Positions 1 through 8,254 of a stretch of 15,783 nt of DNA are shown here, one piece after another. Under the pieces are notes generated by a model that was not told the origin of the DNA, did no database searches, and saw only the letters and a list, made by a program, of their open reading frames with translations. Each line of letters starts with the position of its first letter. The first letter of the stretch is position 1. The position numbers and the translations under genes are program-made. This DNA is from JABDGR01 sp035546135. GTDB lineage: Bacteria > Verrucomicrobiota > Verrucomicrobiia > Opitutales > JABDGR01. Where the stretch lies: positions 1-15,783 of the forward strand of contig DASZWY010000174.1 in assembly GCA_035546135.1 (NCBI GenBank), read 5' to 3'.

Positions 1-1394
1 GCGAGCCCCAGCACGCAGGGACACGACACCACCAGCAGCGACAGCGCCACGCGCGCCGCCAGGATGGGCTGGCCGGCCGCGAGCCACGCCGCGCCGCCGA
101 GCAGCGCGAGCCCGAGCACGGCGGCCAGATAAATTTTCAACGCGCGCTCCAGCCCGGTCGAGCGCGGCGGCCCTTCGGCGCACGCCTTGAGCAGCCGCGC
201 CAGCAGCGAATCCTCCCAGCGTTCGCGCGCCTCGAAGGCCACGTCCTCTTTCCCGGCGTTGATGGCCCCGGCCGGGGCCAGCCGTCCCGCCGCCACTTGG
301 CGCGGTTCCGGTTCGCCGGTAATCCACGCGAGCCCGAGGGTCGCATCCTGGTTGAGCACCCGCGCCGCCACCGGCAGTAGTGAACCCGGCCCGATATAAA
401 ATCGGTCGCCGGGCGTCAGTGATTCCAGCGCGATGGGCGCGCCGTCCGCCATTTTCCGCACAAAATCCGGCAGGGGATTGAGACTCAGCAGGTGATGGCG
501 GTTGCGCTCGATGGCGGCCTCCTGGGTCCACCGGCCCACGAGCATCAGGAAAATGAACACCGAGACGAAATCGAAATAAACCAGGCCAGGTTGACCCGTC
601 AGCCAGCCGGCGAGCGAGCCGAGATACGCGCCCGTCAGGCCCAGCGCAATCGGCAGGTCGAGGTCCAGCACGCCGAGGCGCAACCCGCGCCAGGCCCGCC
701 CGATAAAATAACTCCCGCCGACGAGCAGGCTCAAGGTCGCGCACGCCGCAGTGATGGTCGCAAACAACCCCGTCCACTGGCTGTCATGCGCCAGGCCAAA
801 GTAACCCGGCAGCGTGAACAGCATATTGTTGAGGGCAAGCGCCGCGCAGACGCCAATGCGCCCGGCCAAGGCGCGGCTCGAGGGCAGCGGCCTGGCATCG
901 AGCGGCCCGAGTTGGTACCCGAAGCGGTGCAATTCGCCGGCGATGGCCGGCAGGTTCGCCACCCGCGGCTCCCACAGCAGCCGCGCCCGCCCGCGCGGCG
1001 CGTCCACTTCGATGCGCACGGCGCCCGGTTGCCGCGCGAAAATCTGGTCCACCAGCCACACGCAGGCGACGCAGGAAAGTCCCTGAATTTGCAGCGACAG
1101 TTCCGCCACGCCGTGGCTGGCGCGCGTTTCCGCGGCTGCTTGCCGCTCCCGCAGCCAGGAAAAATCCACCGGCTGCAAAATCGACGGCGCGACCGGCGGC
1201 ACCACGGCCGGCCGCAGCGTGTAATAGCGGCCCAGCCCCATCCGGCCAATCAGCCCGTGGACATATTCGCAGCCCGCGCAGCAAAATTCTTTTTGCCCGG
1301 CGGCCAGCGGGGTGCCGCAGTGAACGCACCCCGGGGATTTTTTTCCCCGCGGCGCCTTGATCTCACTCGATGGCTGGTCGAGAATTAATGGCAT
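1..1394 (-). CDS. ccoI: Copper-translocating P-type ATPase of cbb3 oxidase assembly (CcoI/FixI), 3' end outside window
   Basis: Partial: 464 codons are visible and the frame runs off the left edge. It pumps copper across the inner membrane for the CcoN copper site (family knowledge). Seen in order: an N-terminal Cys cluster typical of FixI (Cys23, Cys26, Cys38, Cys39, Cys42); a heavy-metal-associated domain with CVAC at 108-111; membrane segments near 175-195, 205-232, 243-263 and 271-288; the actuator-loop TGE at 359-361; another membrane segment at 420-440; and the CPC metal motif at 458-460, just before the edge. The DKTG phosphorylation site lies outside. The ATG at 1394 overlaps the end of the upstream gene by 10 bases. 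It is preceded by GGAGG (1399-1403) at 4-base spacing, which supports this start and translational coupling. Last visible gene of the cbb3 operon. Confidence 0.93.
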   Translation of the reverse strand, partial: MPLILDQPSSEIKAPRGKKSPGCVHCGTPLAAGQKEFCCAGCEYVHGLIGRMGLGRYYTLRPAVVPPVAPSILQPVDFSWLRERQAAAETRASHGVAELSLQIQGLSCVACVWLVDQIFARQPGAVRIEVDAPRGRARLLWEPRVANLPAIAGELHRFGYQLGPLDARPLPSSRALAGRIGVCAALALNNMLFTLPGYFGLAHDSQWTGLFATITAACATLSLLVGGSYFIGRAWRGLRLGVLDLDLPIALGLTGAYLGSLAGWLTGQPGLVYFDFVSVFIFLMLVGRWTQEAAIERNRHHLLSLNPLPDFVRKMADGAPIALESLTPGDRFYIGPGSLLPVAARVLNQDATLGLAWITGEPEPRQVAAGRLAPAGAINAGKEDVAFEARERWEDSLLARLLKACAEGPPRSTGLERALKIYLAAVLGLALLGGAAWLAAGQPILAARVALSLLVVSCPCVLGL

Positions 1395-2071
1395 ATCGCC
1401 TCCAGCCAGCCGGCGCCGCCGGCCGTGGCGCGCCACGCGACGAGGATGGCCGCGCTGAGCGCCAGCGCGCTTTGCGCCCAGCGGCGGTGCGCCGGTGCAA
1501 TCTGCAATTGCCACCGCGCCAGCCCGATTTGCGCGAGCCACAGCAGCGGCAGTGTCCCCAGGCCAAAGGCGAGCGCGAGCGTCGCACCGCGCGCGGCGGA
1601 ACCAGCAAAGAGCGCGACGGTGAACAAGATATACAACGGCCCGCAGGGTAGCAACGGCGTGGCCGCGCCCAGCATGGCGCCCAGCATGGCGGTCGGCGCG
1701 CGGCGCGCGTAAAACATGATGCGGCCATGCCCGCGCCAAAGCCAGAGCGGCTTGGGCAGCCAGCGTTCCAGCCGCAGCGCGAGCACCAGCAGCAAAGCTG
1801 CCAGCACCCACGGCAGCGCCCGGGCCACCGGCCACGCGAAAGTTTTTTCCACTGCCGTGCCCACGCCGCCGGCCAGCGCGCCGACCACGGTGTAGGCAGC
1901 CAGGCGCGCACCTTGGTAAGCGGCCATCGCGGGCAGCGTCGCCGCGTGGGGCCGCCCCGCGGTCAGCACGGCGCAGCCCAGCGGCCCGCACATCAACGCG
2001 CAGTGCGGACTCGTCGCCAGCCCGATGAAAAAGGCCGCCGCCGCGCTGTCGATGGATGCCGGGGAGAACAT
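1385..2071 (-). CDS. Polytopic membrane protein of the DsbD_2 / TauE-SafE-like group, cbb3 operon member
   Basis: 228 residues, almost entirely hydrophobic, with about six membrane segments. Two cysteine motifs stand out: HCALMCGP at residues 23-30 and PCGP at 142-145, in the first and a middle membrane segment. This pattern is that of the sulfite-exporter-annotated, DsbD transmembrane-like proteins often found beside ccoI/ccoH/ccoG in cbb3 operons. There they are thought to help copper or thiol handling during oxidase assembly; sulfite export is unlikely in this setting. The ATG at 2071 lies 19 bases after the small ccoH-position gene and has no clear Shine-Dalgarno. The stop overlaps the ccoI start by 10 bases. 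Family-level assignment is good; the exact role is inferred from context. Confidence 0.85.
   Translation of the reverse strand: MFSPASIDSAAAAFFIGLATSPHCALMCGPLGCAVLTAGRPHAATLPAMAAYQGARLAAYTVVGALAGGVGTAVEKTFAWPVARALPWVLAALLLVLALRLERWLPKPLWLWRGHGRIMFYARRAPTAMLGAMLGAATPLLPCGPLYILFTVALFAGSAARGATLALAFGLGTLPLLWLAQIGLARWQLQIAPAHRRWAQSALALSAAILVAWRATAGGAGWLEAICH
1399..1403 (-). promoter_or_regulatory. Shine-Dalgarno sequence of ccoI
   Basis: GGAGG on the minus strand lies 4 bases before the ATG at 1394, inside the last codons of the upstream membrane-protein gene. It decides the ccoI start. It is the clearest ribosome binding site in the operon, since most other cco genes here lack one. Confidence 0.7.
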
Positions 2072-2090
2072 GAAAAGATGCGCGATAAAT

Positions 2091-2264
2091 TCAGCGGGCC
2101 GCGGGAGCCGCCGCGGCCGGCTCTGTCACCACATCGGCGGTGGGATGTTTGGCCGCGAGGACGAACAGCACCGTCCACGCCGCGAGCAAAGCCGCAAAGG
2201 CCGCGACAAACCATAGCCAGGGCCAGCGGGCGAGGGGGTTCCAGCTTGGTTTGGCTGCTTTCAT
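2091..2264 (-). CDS. Small single-pass membrane protein in the FixH/CcoH position (57 aa)
   Basis: 57 codons, start ATG at 2264 overlapping the ccoG stop as ATGA, stop TGA at 2091-2093. A short basic N-terminus (MKAAKPSW) and a WPWLWF stretch lead into one hydrophobic segment at about residues 15-38. A short Ala/Pro-rich tail follows. Position between ccoG and the DsbD_2-like/ccoI genes is where ccoH (fixH) sits in many cbb3 operons. The FixH family usually has about 150 or more residues with a periplasmic domain. If this is the homologue, it keeps only the membrane anchor. It could equally be an unrelated small assembly or stabilising peptide. The start overlap and the clean frame make a real gene likely; the FixH assignment is inference. 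Confidence 0.65.
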   Translation of the reverse strand: MKAAKPSWNPLARWPWLWFVAAFAALLAAWTVLFVLAAKHPTADVVTEPAAAAPAAR

Positions 2265-3679
2265 GGCGTGGGGGTGGCGGTGTCCGCGCGCAGCAGCTTG
2301 GCATTCGGCCCCAAAAATTCCACGCGCAGCGGCACCGAGAAGGTTTGGTTCGCGCCGGCGATGCGCAACGTCACGCTCGCGGGGCCGGTGTAGGCGCCGC
2401 GATCCTGCTGCAGGACGACGGGCAGCACAGTTTCCTCGTTCGCGGGCAGCACCACGGTGTCATTGGTGCCCACGAGTTGAAGCCCGGCGGGCGCGCCTTC
2501 GAGCGCAAAGTGCAGCGACAGCGGGGCGTCGTGTTTGTTGATGAGGCGCAGGTTGAACTGGTTGCGCACGGTGTCGGGGGTGATGAAATACGGCCGCCCG
2601 CCCATGCGCACAATCGCGGCGTTCACCGGCTCCAGGGTCGAAAAGCTGTAAAGCGCCGCGCCCGCGCCCGCCAGCAGCAGCGCCGCATACACATACGTGC
2701 GCGGGCGGAGCACGCGGCGGCGTTTGCCGCTCAAGCCATTCAGCGAGTCATAGCGCACCAGCCCGCGCGGCCGGCCCAGTTTGTCCATCACCTCATTGCA
2801 CGCGTCGATGCAGCCCGCGCAGCCGATGCACTCGATTTGGAAACCCTGGCGGATATCGATGCCCGTCGGGCACACTTGCACGCAGCGCAGGCAATTCACG
2901 CACGCGCCCGCGCGCGGGTCGGTGGCCTTGCCCCGCGGCTCGCCGCGCCTGGCGTCGTAGCCGATGACGAGCGTGTCATCGTCGGTCAGCGCCGATTGGA
3001 ACCGCCCATAGGGGCAGAGAATCAGGCAGAACTGCTCGCGGAACCACGCGAAATTAAAATACAGCAACCCCGTCAACGCCGCCACAAACAGGAACGCGCT
3101 CCCATGCTGGGCCGGGTCGTCGCGCATCCACCCGTAGAGCTGGGGGATGGAAACGAAATACGCCAAAAAAAGGTGCGCGATGACCGCCGACAACAGCACG
3201 AAGATAAAAATTTTCGCGCCGCGCCGCCGCAGTTTCTCCGGCTTGGCCCAGGACATCGCGTCGAGCTTCTGCCGGTGGTGCGCCGGGCCTTCGAGCCAGC
3301 GCTCGACGCGCCGGTAAAGGTGCTCGAGGAAAATCGTCTGCGGGCACGCCCAGCCGCACCAGATGCGCCCGAGCAGCGCCGTCACAAAAAACAGCGTGAA
3401 GCCCAGCCCGGTGATGAGGAAGAACATCAGCCACAGGTCCTGCGGCGCCAAAGTCAGCCCAACCAGGTAAAAGCGCCGTTCCGCCACGTCGAGAAACACC
3501 GCCGGGTGGCCGTTGATTTTTATCCACGGCAGCAGCACATAGGCGGCGAGGATGACCGCCGCCACCACCTTCCGCGCCCGCGTGAAGCGTCCGCGGACAT
3601 CCGCCGGGTGCAGGAAATGGCGCGAGCCATCGCGGTTGATGGTCGTGACGACATCGCGGTTGGGCAGGGTGAGGGCCAT
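2261..3679 (-). CDS. ccoG: Cytochrome c oxidase accessory protein CcoG (RdxA/FixG), 4Fe-4S membrane protein
   Basis: 472 residues, the usual family length. CcoG is a membrane iron-sulfur protein of cbb3 biogenesis, linked in other bacteria to reduction of copper for the CcoN site. Seen: membrane segments near 37-55, 82-104, 157-177, 193-211 and 328-346; the WCGWACP motif at 108-113; CLILCPYGR at 218-226; two ferredoxin-type cysteine groups, Cys260/263/266/270 with CP and Cys284/287/290/294. A C-terminal beta-sandwich (about 360-460) is of the Ig-like type normal for FixG. The ATG at 3679 follows ccoP by 11 bases without a Shine-Dalgarno. The stop overlaps the next small gene as ATGA. All expected cluster cysteines appear present. 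Confidence 0.95.
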   Translation of the reverse strand: MALTLPNRDVVTTINRDGSRHFLHPADVRGRFTRARKVVAAVILAAYVLLPWIKINGHPAVFLDVAERRFYLVGLTLAPQDLWLMFFLITGLGFTLFFVTALLGRIWCGWACPQTIFLEHLYRRVERWLEGPAHHRQKLDAMSWAKPEKLRRRGAKIFIFVLLSAVIAHLFLAYFVSIPQLYGWMRDDPAQHGSAFLFVAALTGLLYFNFAWFREQFCLILCPYGRFQSALTDDDTLVIGYDARRGEPRGKATDPRAGACVNCLRCVQVCPTGIDIRQGFQIECIGCAGCIDACNEVMDKLGRPRGLVRYDSLNGLSGKRRRVLRPRTYVYAALLLAGAGAALYSFSTLEPVNAAIVRMGGRPYFITPDTVRNQFNLRLINKHDAPLSLHFALEGAPAGLQLVGTNDTVVLPANEETVLPVVLQQDRGAYTGPASVTLRIAGANQTFSVPLRVEFLGPNAKLLRADTATPTP

Positions 3680-3690
3680 GGCGAAATAAT

Positions 3691-4284
3691 TTACGGCGCG
3701 GCGGGTTTGTGCTGCAGTGTCGGCTCCTGATCGCGCGGGATGAGCACCATATTGTCGGGGTCCTGCTTGCTCAGAACGAACGCGACGACCTGCGTGATTT
3801 TTTGCGGCCCGAGCTGCGAGTTCCAGCTCTGCATGCCGGTGCCCGGCACGCCGCGGGTGACCACGCCGAAGATTTCCGTCGGCTTCGTCCCATGCACCCA
3901 GAGGTTGTCGCTCAGGCGGAAGCCGATGCCCCCCTGCAAATTTGCGCCGTGGCAGGTGTAGCAGATGCTTTCAAAAACCTTTTCACCCTGGGCGACGACG
4001 GTCGGGTTGCGCGACATCGCCCACAGCGTCTGGTCGTCGAGGTTCTTGATGGCGGCAAAGCGCTGGGCGTCGAGCGCATCCAACTGGCCGGCCAGGCGGC
4101 GCGTGTCGGCGGTTGTCCCGTTGGCCGCGGTGAAAAACAGCCACGCGAACACCGCAAAGGCGATGGCGCCAAACAGCGTGTAGAGCCACCAGTTCGGGAG
4201 GCGCTGGTCGAATTCCTGAATGCCGTCGAAGGAATGCTCGCGCAGCACGACGTCATTGCGGGTGGATTGGCCGGGGGGATTCAT
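3691..4284 (-). CDS. ccoP: cbb3 oxidase subunit III (CcoP/FixP), short form with a single heme c
   Basis: 197 residues. CcoP passes electrons from soluble cytochrome c or quinol-linked donors to CcoO/CcoN. The N-terminus holds the FixP-type region (DGIQEFDQRLPNWW, residues 20-33), followed by one membrane segment at about 34-53. One cytochrome c domain follows with CYTCH at 108-112 and a likely axial Met151 in GTGMQSW. Canonical proteobacterial CcoP is about 300 residues with two CXXCH motifs; only one is present, so this is a mono-heme form. It lies 13 bases after ccoQ and 11 before ccoG. No frameshift is apparent, because the domain is complete and ends in a normal low-complexity tail. Confidence 0.93.
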   Translation of the reverse strand: MNPPGQSTRNDVVLREHSFDGIQEFDQRLPNWWLYTLFGAIAFAVFAWLFFTAANGTTADTRRLAGQLDALDAQRFAAIKNLDDQTLWAMSRNPTVVAQGEKVFESICYTCHGANLQGGIGFRLSDNLWVHGTKPTEIFGVVTRGVPGTGMQSWNSQLGPQKITQVVAFVLSKQDPDNMVLIPRDQEPTLQHKPAAP

Positions 4285-4297
4285 GCGGGGGAGAGGG

Positions 4298-4483
4298 TTA
4301 GGAATGTTTGTGATCCGGTTTCGGCGCTTCGTCCGCGAGCGGCAGGCGCGCCTGCAGGTCCGCCTCGCCGGGTTTCATGAACCACAGGCGCAGCAGCGAG
4401 AACGCGAACACGCCGAAAATCAGCGCGAAGGCGAGCGCGGGCACCCAGTCCAGCCATGCTTCGTAGTGGAGATGCGTAATCAT
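4298..4483 (-). CDS. ccoQ: CcoQ-like small subunit of cbb3 oxidase (61 aa)
   Basis: 61 residues starting MITHLHYEAWLDW. One membrane segment lies at about residues 12-34, followed by KPGEAD and a charged, His/Lys-containing tail ending HKHS. This matches the size and layout of CcoQ (FixQ), which stabilises the CcoN-CcoO-CcoP interaction in other species. CcoQ sequences are poorly conserved, so position between ccoO and ccoP carries most of the weight. The frame extends upstream to 4552, but that would overlap the ccoNO coding end by 56 bases with a Cys/Arg/Pro-rich stretch. I therefore start at the ATG at 4483, 13 bases after the ccoNO stop. Confidence 0.8.
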   Translation of the reverse strand: MITHLHYEAWLDWVPALAFALIFGVFAFSLLRLWFMKPGEADLQARLPLADEAPKPDHKHS

Positions 4484-4496
4484 GACGGGGTGGGCT

Positions 4497-6875
<2,379 letters not shown>

Positions 6876-6896
6876 GGCAAAAGTTAGGTTGGGGGT

Positions 6897-7082
6897 TCAG
6901 GCCGCCGGGCGCGGCGGGGCGGGCGGCTTGCGCGCGGCCACCGGCTTTTCCTCATCGAGCGGCAGGAGCGAGGCGCGCTCGGCGCTCGCAAAGGGGTGGG
7001 TGCGCCAGTCGCGCAGGAACAGGCAGGCGAACAGGCCGCCGAGCAGCGTGCTCAGGAACATGGTGAGGAAGAGGACATTCAT
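6897..7082 (-). CDS. ccoS: CcoS/FixS-like small membrane protein, first gene of the cbb3 operon (61 aa)
   Basis: 61 residues. It begins MNVLFLTMFLSTLLGGLF, a single membrane segment at about 2-23. Then comes RDWRTHPFASAERASLLPLDEE, which resembles the FixS pattern of a short polar stretch and an acidic end after the anchor. The tail is Ala/Pro-rich. CcoS is needed in Rhodobacter to insert heme b and copper into CcoN. In proteobacteria ccoS usually follows ccoI; here it leads the operon, 21 bases ahead of ccoNO. The family match is by eye on a short protein, so it could also be a lineage-specific small subunit. The operon promoter should lie upstream, in the AT-rich stretch. Confidence 0.7.
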   Translation of the reverse strand: MNVLFLTMFLSTLLGGLFACLFLRDWRTHPFASAERASLLPLDEEKPVAARKPPAPPRPAA

Positions 7083-7090
7083 GGCGGATG

Positions 7091-7136
7091 CTAAAATAGG
7101 TTTATCGTAATTTATATTTGTTTATAAAATTATTAA
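7091..7136 (-). promoter_or_regulatory. AT-rich probable promoter region of the cbb3 operon
   Basis: A strongly AT-rich island in an otherwise very GC-rich sequence, directly before ccoS on the minus strand. It contains the inverted repeat TTTATA-N6-TATAAA at 7111-7128 and two TATAAA-like hexamers usable as -10 elements. I see no good -35 at standard spacing and no convincing FNR/Anr box (TTGAT-N4-ATCAA), although cbb3 operons are often FNR-controlled in proteobacteria. Promoter function is inferred from composition and position. Confidence 0.4.
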
Positions 7137-7195
7137 TCAGGCAAATGATGGCATGGTTAGCCGGCGCGGGAGCGGGACCATTTAATCTGACCCGT

Positions 7196-7250
7196 GAAAA
7201 ACAGGCCGGACGGAGAGCGCCAAGCGCCGGCAAGGCACTCTCCGCCGGCC
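7196..7250 (-). terminator. Rho-independent terminator-like hairpin reading on the minus strand
   Basis: Arms 7234-7250 and 7204-7221 pair over 16 base pairs with one bulged base and one mismatch around a 12-base loop. On the minus strand the stem is followed, after two bases, by five T (7201-7197). That is a classical intrinsic terminator layout. It stands about 400 bases after the lipoprotein stop and about 115 bases before ccoS. It would end a transcript from the lipoprotein genes or an unrecognised RNA, and insulate the cbb3 operon. Confidence 0.6.
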
Positions 7251-7307
7251 CCCCTTATTCCCGGCTGGCTTGTTGTGGGACGCACCGAACCGGAAACTCG
7301 GAATTTT

Positions 7308-7385
7308 TCAGGCCGGCCCATCGCGAGCGGCTTCGCGGGCCGGCGGCGCAAACGCCGCGGCCAAAGTGGCGGGCAGGTCGGACAT
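7308..7385 (-). CDS. Possible 25-residue ORF, leader or gene remnant (weak)
   Basis: Starts MSDLPATLAAAFAPP and ends at a TGA after 25 codons. AGGA lies 8 bases before the ATG on the minus strand, a better ribosome binding site than most cbb3 genes in this window have. The peptide is Ala/Pro-rich, with no membrane segment and no recognisable family. The GC-rich hairpin at 7312-7344 lies inside it, and the terminator-like hairpin follows 58 bases later. It may be the N-terminal remnant of a lost gene, a leader peptide, or chance in GC-rich DNA. No function is assigned. Confidence 0.2.
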   Translation of the reverse strand: MSDLPATLAAAFAPPAREAARDGPA

Positions 7386-7651
7386 TGTTGTTTCCTGGTG
7401 GGCTCCGGCAGGATCATGGTGGCAGCCCCCTCCGCAACAGCCGGCGCGCCGCGGGTGAGCTGGTAATTCGTGACCAGAGCGCGCGTGTTCCCGGCACTTG
7501 CAACGACACCCCTCCGCCCGTGGCGGGCGGTGGGTGGGTTCAATTGGGTTCTGGAACCGGCGCTCCATACGGGTGGAGCATACCCGATTCCCGCGCGGCG
7601 CGTAATTGGGAGCGCGCCCGTAATTCGCTAGGGAAAAACTTTAGGCCCTGC

Positions 7652-8236
7652 TCACTTTGCGCCCGCCTGGTCCAGTTGCACCGCGCCGTTCATCGTCGCG
7701 CCGACTTGCTCGAGCAACGCGCGGAAAAATGTTGCCCGGTAGAGCTGCACTTCGGCCGCGGGCGCCGCGATGCGTCCGCGCCATACTTCCACCTTTGGGT
7801 CATGGGTGCGCTGCAGCCACAAATCCAGCTGCGTCATGCTCACCATGCGCGTTTGGGCCACGGCCTGCTCGCCAAACACCGTGCCGGTAACGCTGCGGTC
7901 ACCCGCCGTGCCGACCATGTTTGAAATCGTCGGCACGTTCACCGTGTAGCTCTCCGACACGTCCTTGTCCGCCACGCTGAAGGAAAGCGAATAGTCCGCG
8001 TCCGCCGCCGGAGTGACGTGGAAGCCCAGCGCGTGCAACTGTTCGACAATCGTTTCGCCCGCCAGCCGGTTGGCCAAATCCGCCGTCTGCGGGTTGAAGG
8101 TATCCGCCAGCGCGATTTTGCTGTCGCGGCCCACGGGATACTTCGGGTCCTGCAAGGTGGACAGCCGCGCATACGGGTGGTTGCAGCCGGTCAGCACCGC
8201 CGCCAGCAGGACCAAAAAGCACGCGCGCATTCTCAT
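7652..8236 (-). CDS. Lipoprotein of unknown function, paralogue of its upstream neighbour
   Basis: 194 residues from the ATG at 8236, chosen because AAGGTGA (8241-8247) sits 4 bases before it. A longer frame from a TTG at 8254 would add six residues and overlap that site. The signal sequence MRMRACFLVLLAAVLTGC gives a good lipobox (LTGC) with the lipidated cysteine at 18, so export and membrane anchoring are expected. The mature part shares with the next gene: LSTLQD-K near the start, R-SKIA, LGFHV, ADY, a KVEVWRGRI strand, FFRALL and a G-T-N-G-x-x-x-LD ending. I recognise no named family. The gene starts 18 bases after the end of its paralogue, so both are probably one transcript. Confidence 0.85.
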   Translation of the reverse strand: MRMRACFLVLLAAVLTGCNHPYARLSTLQDPKYPVGRDSKIALADTFNPQTADLANRLAGETIVEQLHALGFHVTPAADADYSLSFSVADKDVSESYTVNVPTISNMVGTAGDRSVTGTVFGEQAVAQTRMVSMTQLDLWLQRTHDPKVEVWRGRIAAPAAEVQLYRATFFRALLEQVGATMNGAVQLDQAGAK

Positions 8237-8240
8237 GCGT

Positions 8241-8247
8241 TCACCTT
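8241..8247 (-). promoter_or_regulatory. Shine-Dalgarno deciding the start of the second lipoprotein gene
   Basis: AAGGTGA on the minus strand, 4 bases before the ATG at 8236. It favours that start over the in-frame TTG at 8254 and GTG at 8251. Confidence 0.6.
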
Positions 8248-8254
8248 GCACCAA

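Larger units (their letters stand above)
7137..7651. other. Intergenic region without a convincing gene, containing several GC-rich hairpins
   Basis: Open frames here are short, Arg/Pro-rich, overlap on both strands and resemble no family, so I do not call them genes. What can be seen: a terminator-like hairpin on the minus strand (7196-7250); a stem at 7312-7344 (GCCGGCC/GGCCGGC plus CGCGA/TCGCG); a perfect 7-base-pair stem at 7514-7530 (CCGCCCG, loop of 3, CGGGCGG); a 5-base-pair CTGGT/ACCAG stem around 7460-7478; and a 25-codon minus-strand ORF (7308-7385) preceded by AGGA. The density of structure suggests an untranslated RNA, a decayed gene or an intergenic repeat element. These cannot be separated from this sequence alone. 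Confidence 0.5.

Noticed and set aside
1727..3730. Open plus-strand frame of 667 codons opposite ccoG and its neighbours
   Set aside because: Arg/Gln/His-rich translation with no family resemblance, lying antisense to confidently identified ccoG, FixH-position and TauE-like genes. It is a by-product of strong third-position GC bias.
7083..7140. FNR/Anr box upstream of the cbb3 operon
   Set aside because: Only one half-site-like TGAT is present, and the second half does not match the consensus.
7118..7924. Plus-strand frame of 268 codons across the intergenic region
   Set aside because: Begins in the AT island, runs through hairpins and continues antisense into the lipoprotein gene. Its Arg/Gly/Pro-rich translation has no recognisable features.
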